Assembly: GCA_023135015.1 (NCBI GenBank)
Contig: JAGLTZ010000027.1
Coordinates: 1-18,549 of the forward strand
Direction: 5' to 3'
From: Candidatus Latescibacterota bacterium
GTDB taxonomy: Bacteria > Blakebacterota > Blakebacteria > Blakebacterales > Blakebacteraceae
DNA length: 18,549 nucleotides
The translations under genes and the position numbers were made by a program. The stretch's first letter is position 1. Each line of letters opens with the position of its first letter. Shown one piece after another: positions 1 to 5,602 of the stretch. The notes beneath the pieces were generated by a model. That model had not been told where the DNA came from. It did not search any database and worked only from the letters and a program-made list of their open reading frames with translations.

Positions 1-2046
1 CAACGCCTGCTTCGCCTTGGCGCTTTCGCTCCTTCCCAGCAGCTGCACTGCGTGCCGGCGGAGATCGGAGTCGCGGTCCGACTTTGCCGCACCGATAACA
101 GTATCGATGCTCCGCTCCTCGTTGATACGCCACAGGTAGTCGAGCGCATCGATGCGGATCCTGCTCTCGGCATCACTCTGGTACACCTTCACAAGCGCAT
201 CCCATCCAGCCCCGTTCTCCAGCCTGCCCAGGGCGGAGACCGCCCTACGGCGGATTCTGCTCTCTGTGTCATTCAGGGCTATCTGCTCCAGCACCGGGGC
301 GGCATCTCTGCCCCACTGGCGCAGCTCCGACAGTGCTCTTTCCCTCAGGGTGCGTTCGCTCTGCCCGGTTGCAATATCTCTCAGCGCGGAAAACGCTTCT
401 GGAACGCGCCTGTTACCCAGTTCGTCGATGGCTTCGATCCTGACCGCATCGGGGGCGTTGCTGCCTGCGATTTCGACCAGCGCCGCCGTAGCTTTGCTTC
501 CCTCGAAGTCACCTATCTCGTCCACAGCCCTGGCCCGAACCGCTTCCGGCAGGTCGGAGCCGGCGATCGATATCAGGGCGTCGAGCGACTCAGGGCCCGA
601 AACGCGTCCGAGGTACTCGACGGCATTCTGCCGCAGCCGTTCATCCGCCCCTGTGCGGATCTCGCGGACAAGGATATCCACCCGTCCGGGATCCTCGCTG
701 CGCGATATCGCAGAAAGCACAAGACGCCGAGTAGCGGGATTTGTCGTCTTGTCCAACAGGCTCTTGAGGTGGGTCATCGAGACCGCACTCTCGAACCCTA
801 CCAGCTCGGAAAGCGCCTGCTCGCGCACGTCTTCCTCAGGATCGGTCTCCACAACGCTCGCCAGGAATGCAGCCGCCTCGGCAGCGAATTCGGTCCGGCG
901 CATGGAACCGACGGCATCGCAGATGTAGCGTCGCGCATTCACACTTCTCTCATTCTCGTTGAGACAGAGAAGCGCATCGAACGCCTCCCTGCCCCGCCTG
1001 CTTCCCAGGGCGCTGATTGCGCGTCGGCGGACATCCGGATCGGCATGCTCACGTGCCGTGTTCTCCATAACCTGTATCGCACGCGGATCTTCTTCGCGCC
1101 GGAGGAGGTCGACCGCTTCGCGTTTGAGACGCGAGGAGGCGGAACCATCCGCAATCACGGCCTCGATAGCGGCTACTGCGTCCACATCCTCCATACGAAC
1201 CAGAGCCTGCAGTGCATACAGCCGGATCTCGTCCTCCGGATCCTGCCTGGCCTCCTCTATATACCTCTTGTACTCCTCCATCCCCTGCCTGTAGAGGAGG
1301 CCGGCCAACCGTACCATGCTCGCACGAGCGTGTTCGACGAAGGGGCTTTCTTCATATTTCCTCAGGAACTCTTCGTACGCCTTAAACGCGGCCTCAGACC
1401 GTCCCCTCATCTGCTCAAGGGCATAGCTGGCCCAGAACTCGGCGTCATCAACATAGGCGGAGTTAGCGTAGGCAGTCACCAGCTCGAGGAATTTCTCACG
1501 GGCCTCCCGGTACTTTTGATCGAAGAGGAGGGTCTTTGCCTCGTTGAAATACGCCAGCCCCGGATCCCCCTGCTGCTGGTACGTCATCTCGAGCAGCTCC
1601 AGGCGGCCGCTCCGGCCCATGCGCAGCGACCGCGGAACCCTCACATCTATTTCCGGCCATATGTCGATATCGGGAATGTCGAATTGGAGGTCCTGGAAGT
1701 CGAATTCGATATCGGGAATCTCAAAGTCGATGTCACGGAGCCTCTCCTGAAGACTCTCAAGATCGACCTGCCGCATGGCGAGTTCCATCTCCTGCAGGAT
1801 CCTTTCCATGTCGATATCCCGCATGGCCTCCCGGGCGAGTTCGGCCGCCCGGCGCATCTCCTCGTACTCGACGCGATAGCGTTCTCTGGGAGGTCTAACG
1901 ACCTGCGGGTCCTGTATGCTGATCACCGCTTCGGGCGACCGGTACAGCGCTGCAGAATCAGACCCTCCGCCGGGAGCTATTACTTTTCCGGCTCCTCCCA
2001 GCGTCGTTACAGCCAATCCCCCTGCAATCCACAAAAACACCTTCAT
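1..2046 (-). CDS. Exported TPR/HEAT-repeat protein (partial, C-terminus off the left edge)
   Basis: At least 682 residues are present and the frame is still open at base 1, so the C-terminus is missing. The start ATG (2046) has a good AAGGAG ribosome site 7 bases upstream and lies 25 bases after the anti-sigma stop. Visible layout: a signal-peptide-like N-terminus (about 1-25); a charged helical stretch (55-104); a short segment rich in alternating Asp and Ile/Phe (105-134); a TPR-like region of the kind seen in YbgF/BamD proteins (about 162-250, with 'YREAREKFLELV' and 'SEAAFKAYEEFL'); then continuous HEAT-like helical repeats from about 272 to the edge, with motifs such as 'DPDVRRRAISALGSR' and 'ESRIRRRAVSALGRL'. 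HEAT proteins are protein-binding scaffolds. Being third in the sigma/anti-sigma operon, it may act in envelope stress sensing, which is inference. No enzymatic motif is visible. Confidence 0.9.
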   Translation of the reverse strand, partial: MKVFLWIAGGLAVTTLGGAGKVIAPGGGSDSAALYRSPEAVISIQDPQVVRPPRERYRVEYEEMRRAAELAREAMRDIDMERILQEMELAMRQVDLESLQERLRDIDFEIPDIEFDFQDLQFDIPDIDIWPEIDVRVPRSLRMGRSGRLELLEMTYQQQGDPGLAYFNEAKTLLFDQKYREAREKFLELVTAYANSAYVDDAEFWASYALEQMRGRSEAAFKAYEEFLRKYEESPFVEHARASMVRLAGLLYRQGMEEYKRYIEEARQDPEDEIRLYALQALVRMEDVDAVAAIEAVIADGSASSRLKREAVDLLRREEDPRAIQVMENTAREHADPDVRRRAISALGSRRGREAFDALLCLNENERSVNARRYICDAVGSMRRTEFAAEAAAFLASVVETDPEEDVREQALSELVGFESAVSMTHLKSLLDKTTNPATRRLVLSAISRSEDPGRVDILVREIRTGADERLRQNAVEYLGRVSGPESLDALISIAGSDLPEAVRARAVDEIGDFEGSKATAALVEIAGSNAPDAVRIEAIDELGNRRVPEAFSALRDIATGQSERTLRERALSELRQWGRDAAPVLEQIALNDTESRIRRRAVSALGRLENGAGWDALVKVYQSDAESRIRIDALDYLWRINEERSIDTVIGAAKSDRDSDLRRHAVQLLGRSESAKAKQAL

Positions 2047-2071
2047 GTCATATCTCCTTCCAGGATCCGGC

Positions 2072-2863
2072 TCAGTCTCCGCCGACAAGTGGTTCGTATG
2101 TGGCGAGCCGGTAGATCAGCGAGCGGTCGCTGATACCGCCGCGCAGCAGCGCCAGCCGGTCCGCGTCCGCCTCGCCCTGCCATGTCGAAACGTCAAGCAG
2201 GATGACCTCGAGGTCCTGTATGAGGCCGAGAATGTCCGTCCTGTCATCCAGGTAATCGCTCGACTCCAGCCACCGAACTTCCTGTATCAGGTCCCTGCTG
2301 AGGGACTCTTCCGCTTCGAGATGATATCGCCCTTCCTCATCAGGCCCGGCCGTGGTGAGAGCAAGCAGCAGGGTCCGCGTCCGCCTGAGCAGCGAGCGCA
2401 CCTCCGCTTCGGCCGCGTCTACCGCTATCCATTCAGGCTCGCCTCCGGCAGATTCGACAAGAAGGGCCTGCCCGCCGCTACGGGCACCGCCTGGTGCCAT
2501 CACCTTGAGAATGAGGGCTCCAAATACCAGCAGCAGAACCGCGGCAGCCATGGCGACCGGAACGGGGATCGTGAACTCGCCATGGCGGAACCATATCCGC
2601 ACCCTCGAGGCCCAGCTTTCCGATCCGGCCGTGGACGGGGAATCCGCAGTGCGTATGCGGGCCATGGTGCGGGATTCGAGATCATCCGGGTACTCGTGGT
2701 CGATCAGGGCGTGGAGGCCCTTACCGGCAAGAGCGTCTATCTCAGCGGCCCTGCGGCACGCCTCGCATTCCTCGAGGTGTTCCTCGAACCGAGATCGCTC
2801 GTGGGGATCCAGATCTCCGTCGCGGTAGCGGCTGCTAAGTTCTTCCCAGTGGTCGTGGCTCAT
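2072..2863 (-). CDS. Anti-sigma factor with zinc-finger (zf-HC2) domain and one membrane helix
   Basis: 263 residues. The N-terminus has the anti-sigma zinc motif HxxxCxxC (His29, Cys33, Cys36), as in ZAS/RsrA-type proteins that hold ECF sigma factors at the membrane. A single hydrophobic helix at about 98-121 ('AMAAAVLLLVFGALIL') separates this cytoplasmic part from a periplasmic, acidic and helical C-terminal domain (about 125-263) that I do not recognise. Its ATG overlaps the sigma stop in an ATGA (2860-2863), so the two are probably made in stoichiometric amounts by translational coupling. The partner is almost certainly the adjacent sigma factor. The signal sensed is unknown; the HEAT protein just downstream is a candidate partner for the periplasmic domain. 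Confidence 0.9.
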   Translation of the reverse strand: MSHDHWEELSSRYRDGDLDPHERSRFEEHLEECEACRRAAEIDALAGKGLHALIDHEYPDDLESRTMARIRTADSPSTAGSESWASRVRIWFRHGEFTIPVPVAMAAAVLLLVFGALILKVMAPGGARSGGQALLVESAGGEPEWIAVDAAEAEVRSLLRRTRTLLLALTTAGPDEEGRYHLEAEESLSRDLIQEVRWLESSDYLDDRTDILGLIQDLEVILLDVSTWQGEADADRLALLRGGISDRSLIYRLATYEPLVGGD

Positions 2864-3417
2864 CCTATTTCTGTCCTTTCCAGGTACGGCGCCAGCTCCT
2901 TCCTCAGGAACTGGCGGGCCTGGAAGATGTCCTGCTTGACGGTGGCGAGAGTACGTCCGGTGATTTCCGCGATCTCCCTGTAACTGAGCTCACTGTACTC
3001 TCTCAGTACCAGTGCCTCCCGCTGAGCACCCTCCAGCTTCTGGATCGCCGTGAAGAGAAGCGGCTGGATCGTATTGAACGGATCCGGGATCGAGGTCCCG
3101 CTTTCGTGACCCAGTTCCTCCAGTGCCACCTGTCTGCTGCAGCTCTTCAGGGCATCGAGCGCCGCGTTCCGGGCGACCCGGTGCAGCCAGCTCGAAAACG
3201 AAGCCATGGGCGAATACGCCTCAGGACGACGGGCCAGCTTGACGAACACTTTCTGTGTGACGTCATCGGCGATATCGGAGTCGCTCACTATACCGAGAAC
3301 GTATCCGAATATGCGCTTGCTGTACCTTCTGAAGAGCTGCGTGAAGGCCTCTTCGCGACCCTCCCGGAAAGCTACCAGAAGGCTCTCGTCACTTGTGTCG
3401 TTTCCTATCCGGCTCAT
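2860..3417 (-). CDS. ECF-family RNA polymerase sigma factor
   Basis: 185 residues, the normal size for an ECF (sigma-70 group 4) factor. Region 2 (about 22-90) contains 'AFTQLFRRYSKRIFGYV' and the 'DIADDVTQKVFVKL' core-binding/-10 recognition helix. Region 4 (about 123-175) contains the helix-turn-helix 'LSYREIAEITGRTLATVKQ'. The linker between them is short, with no extra C-terminal domain. A purine-rich ribosome site (GAGGTGGAGGGGG) abuts the ATG. The stop codon overlaps the anti-sigma start. It lies 56 bases behind the YjbQ gene, so it may be transcribed from its own promoter in that gap, from upstream, or both. ECF factors often drive their own operon; I could not identify a convincing matching -35/-10 pair. 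Confidence 0.93.
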   Translation of the reverse strand: MSRIGNDTSDESLLVAFREGREEAFTQLFRRYSKRIFGYVLGIVSDSDIADDVTQKVFVKLARRPEAYSPMASFSSWLHRVARNAALDALKSCSRQVALEELGHESGTSIPDPFNTIQPLLFTAIQKLEGAQREALVLREYSELSYREIAEITGRTLATVKQDIFQARQFLRKELAPYLERTEIG

Positions 3418-3473
3418 CCCCCTCCACCTCTACAACGAACCGATCCGGGGAAAGGTTAAATAATTTCCGGTGC

Positions 3474-3893
3474 TCAGTCTCCGACTACGACGGCACCGAC
3501 CTCACGCTTGCGGGGGCGGTTGTCGAAGTTGATTACCACGACCTGCTGCCATGTACCCAGATAGAGCCTACCTTCGATAACCGGGATAGAAAGGCTTGTC
3601 TTGAGAAGTGCCGAACGGACGTGGGAGAAACCGTTGCCGTCACCCCACCTGGCGTTATGTGCGTAGTCATCGTTGGCGGGCACGACCCCATCAACAGCCC
3701 TGCGCAGGTCCTGCAGCGCGCCCGGCTCGTACTCGATCGTAGTGACGGCGCCGGTCGAGCCGGCTAACCCGACAGTGACAGAGCCTGTCCTTATCCCCGA
3801 GTCAGCAACCAGCTCCGCAACCCTGCCCGTGATATCCTCAGGTCCGAACTCGGCGCCGAGATCGACCATCCAGTTTCGATAGTGAGAGCCCAT
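3474..3893 (-). CDS. YjbQ/UPF0047 family protein (secondary thiamine-phosphate synthase-like)
   Basis: 139 residues, typical length for the family. Family signatures are clear: 'GSTGAVTTIEYEPG' (45-58), His79, 'WGDGNGFSHVR' (83-93), and 'GTWQQVVVINFDNRPRKRE' near the C-terminus. E. coli YjbQ has weak thiamine-phosphate synthase activity, but the physiological role of the family is not firmly established, so the name is only a family label. In the members I remember, the GDGNGxSH motif usually has His at the x position; here it is Phe89. It is the first gene of the minus-strand run leading into the ECF sigma factor and is divergent from the small plus-strand gene at 3973. The ATG at 3893 has only a weak ribosome site; Met9 (3869) is an alternative with none. 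Confidence 0.85.
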   Translation of the reverse strand: MGSHYRNWMVDLGAEFGPEDITGRVAELVADSGIRTGSVTVGLAGSTGAVTTIEYEPGALQDLRRAVDGVVPANDDYAHNARWGDGNGFSHVRSALLKTSLSIPVIEGRLYLGTWQQVVVINFDNRPRKREVGAVVVGD

Positions 3894-3937
3894 AATATCG
3901 TCTCGCTCTTTGGTTGGGTTCGCGTCGTCTGTAATCC

Positions 3938-3966
3938 TTGAATGAAGGGACTACTGTAACTAGCTT
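3938..3966 (+). promoter_or_regulatory. Possible sigma70-like promoter for the 102-residue gene
   Basis: TTGAAT (3938-3943) and TAGCTT (3961-3966) are separated by 17 bases. The -35 matches four of six consensus positions; the -10 is weaker. The predicted start falls near 3973, the ATG itself, consistent with the missing ribosome site. A weak match of this sort can occur by chance. Confidence 0.25.
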
Positions 3967-3972
3967 TGTGGT

Positions 3973-4281
3973 ATGAACAGGAAGCAATCTGAAAAAAACC
4001 CGTTTAAGATGCATACAGCTACCCGGCGGGACAGGCTGACTGGCGAGGCCGTTAAATGGTACGAACGGGCGACCTGGTTACAAGGCAAGGCGCTGCAGAT
4101 ACCGGCCGACGAGCGTACGGCCTTCCAGCAGGATCTGGACGAACTGTGGGAAGCTGTGGATTCTTATGAAAAGGGCGTGGATACCCCGGTTGACACCACC
4201 CGTCTCGAGAAACTGTTCGGTTCCTTCTTCGTACGGTGGCCCACCCGGCTGGGCAAAGAGAGCCCGCCCCTGTTACGGTAA
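3973..4281 (+). CDS. Small hypothetical protein, 102 residues
   Basis: I do not recognise this protein. It is hydrophilic and probably helical, without a signal peptide, membrane segment or cysteine. Tryptophans and charged residues are frequent ('WYERATWLQGKAL', 'FQQDLDELWEAVDSYEKG'). Support for it being real: synonymous positions favour G/C as in the neighbours, the composition looks like a soluble protein, and it fills the space between two minus-strand genes with no better frame. It ends 4 bases before the convergent ispH stop. No Shine-Dalgarno sequence precedes the ATG. A possible -35/-10 (TTGAAT 3938-3943, 17 bases, TAGCTT 3961-3966) would start transcription almost at the ATG, which would make the message leaderless. 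Moderately sure it is a gene. Confidence 0.55.
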   Translation: MNRKQSEKNPFKMHTATRRDRLTGEAVKWYERATWLQGKALQIPADERTAFQQDLDELWEAVDSYEKGVDTPVDTTRLEKLFGSFFVRWPTRLGKESPPLLR

Positions 4282-4285
4282 TCCT

Positions 4286-5533
4286 CTACTGCCCGGCAAC
4301 AGCCTCCTTGGGAGGCTGCAGATCGAGGGTCTCCAGAATCCGCATAATTACGGCCCCGATCTCGTTGTTGGGTGTAGAGGCTCCGGCTGTAATCCCCAAC
4401 CTCAACCGTCCCGGTCTCAACCACCCCGTTTCGCTGACAGGTTCTGTTGCGCCTACCGGCTTGTGGTGAATCACGTTACCCGGCAGAATCCCCCTGGAGC
4501 TGTTCACGTGGTAGGTAGTCATCTTCCGGCCTGCTATGTTGGCGAGATTGTTGGTATTACTGGAGTTGTATCCACCGATAACGAGCATGATATCGAGCGA
4601 CTGCTCGAGCAGTTCCAGGATTGCGTCCTGCCTCTCCTGTGTGGCGCTGCAGATAGTCTCAAAGTTGCGGAAGGACTCGCGTGTAACCTCTTCACCGTAG
4701 CGGTCCACCATGGCACGGCGCAGCGCCTCGGCCACCTGCAGTGATTCACTCATCAGCATAGTGGTCTGATTGGCCAGCCCCAGCCGCTCCAGATGGACAT
4801 CCGGGTCGAATCCGGGGGAGATCGCCATCTCGAAACGCTCAATGAAGCTCTCCCTCTCTATCCCCCTGCCACGGATGTAGTCGCAGACCAGCTGCGTCTC
4901 CTTCATATCACGAAGAATTAGGTAGTGGCCCCCGTTCTCGGTGGCGCGGCTGGCCGTCGCCATGGTCTCCTCGTGATAGAACTTCCCATGGATAATGCTC
5001 GTGAAATCATCACGGGCATACCGCTCCACATTCTTCCAGACCACTATTACCGATCCACAGGTCGTATCCACCAGGTCGCAGCCAATCTTGCGCAGGCGCT
5101 CCATATCCTCTATCGGAAGGCCGAATGCGGGCAGGATCACCACGTCATCTCTGGAAACCGCGTCGTAGCCGCCTCCGTCCGCATATCTGCCGAAGAGGAA
5201 CTGGATGCCCATCTCGAGCATCCTCTCGTTTACGTGAGGATTGTGGATGATCTCTCCGATCAGCCAGACACGCCTTTCAGGGAACCTTCTGCGCGTCTCA
5301 TATGCGTACTCTACGGCCCGGTCGACTCCGTAGCAGAAACCGAACTCCTTTGCCAGATGAACCGACAGATCCCCGATCACGAGCCGGTTTCCGCTGGCGC
5401 GGATGTAATCCACGAGCGCGCTCTTGTAGTGGGCCTGGAGCTGGGGCTCAACCTCTTCCCTGAGCCCTAGACCCTTCCTGTACCTTATCGACTTTCTGTT
5501 TTCACTCATCCGCTCAACCGACCGACCTTGCAT
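4286..5533 (-). CDS. ispH: 4-hydroxy-3-methylbut-2-enyl diphosphate reductase (IspH/LytB), long plant/cyanobacterial-type
   Basis: 415 residues. IspH carries out the last step of the MEP isoprenoid pathway, reducing HMBPP to IPP and DMAPP with a [4Fe-4S] cluster. Three cluster cysteines are seen in their usual contexts: Cys67 ('KEFGFCYGVDRAVEYAYET'), Cys159 ('DTTCGSV') and Cys295 ('ETICSATQ'). Substrate-site motifs are present: 'EIIHNPHVN' (94-102), 'IIHGKFYHEET' (180-190) and 'GGYNSSNT' (320-327). The roughly 400-residue length, the 'LPAFG' motif (134-138) and the N-terminal 'RKGLG' are features of the cyanobacterial/plastid branch rather than the roughly 315-residue E. coli type. The start is uncertain: ATG at 5533 and ATG at 5509 (Met9, 'MSENRKSIRYRKG') both lack a strong ribosome site, and the shorter form fits homologues at least as well. 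It is divergent from the sensor gene at 5603. Confidence 0.95.
   Translation of the reverse strand: MQGRSVERMSENRKSIRYRKGLGLREEVEPQLQAHYKSALVDYIRASGNRLVIGDLSVHLAKEFGFCYGVDRAVEYAYETRRRFPERRVWLIGEIIHNPHVNERMLEMGIQFLFGRYADGGGYDAVSRDDVVILPAFGLPIEDMERLRKIGCDLVDTTCGSVIVVWKNVERYARDDFTSIIHGKFYHEETMATASRATENGGHYLILRDMKETQLVCDYIRGRGIERESFIERFEMAISPGFDPDVHLERLGLANQTTMLMSESLQVAEALRRAMVDRYGEEVTRESFRNFETICSATQERQDAILELLEQSLDIMLVIGGYNSSNTNNLANIAGRKMTTYHVNSSRGILPGNVIHHKPVGATEPVSETGWLRPGRLRLGITAGASTPNNEIGAVIMRILETLDLQPPKEAVAGQ
4300..4318. terminator. Perfect 8-bp hairpin at the ispH / small-gene convergence
   Basis: CAGCCTCC, loop TTG, GGAGGCTG: an uninterrupted 8-bp G/C-rich stem. It lies 18 bases beyond the stop of the 102-residue gene and inside the last codons of ispH. 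No run of T follows on either strand, so it is not a classical intrinsic terminator. It could attenuate read-through or stabilise the 3' end of the plus-strand message. Confidence 0.3.
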
Positions 5534-5591
5534 CTACTATCTGGGTGGAGGTAAGTATGAGAACATAATAGGAATGGGACAATGTATTTGG

Positions 5592-5598
5592 AAGGAGG
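5592..5598 (+). promoter_or_regulatory. Ribosome binding site that fixes the sensor start at 5603
   Basis: AAGGAGG sits 4 bases before the ATG at 5603. The upstream in-frame ATG (5582) has no such site and would place extra residues before the lipoprotein signal peptide. This favours 5603 as the start. Confidence 0.75.
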
Positions 5599-5602
5599 TA
5601 GC

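Noticed and set aside
52..2133. 693-residue open frame on the plus strand
   Set aside because: It is antisense to the HEAT-repeat gene, whose minus frame shows repeated helical motifs, a signal peptide and a good ribosome site. The plus frame has no recognisable domain and unlikely composition.
1916..2983. 355-residue open frame on the plus strand
   Set aside because: It is antisense to the anti-sigma gene and the ends of its neighbours, with no protein features.
5534..5602. Promoters in the ispH/sensor divergent gap
   Set aside because: CATAAT (5564-5569) is a possible -10 for the sensor, but no matching -35 lies at a normal distance, and nothing convincing is seen for ispH.
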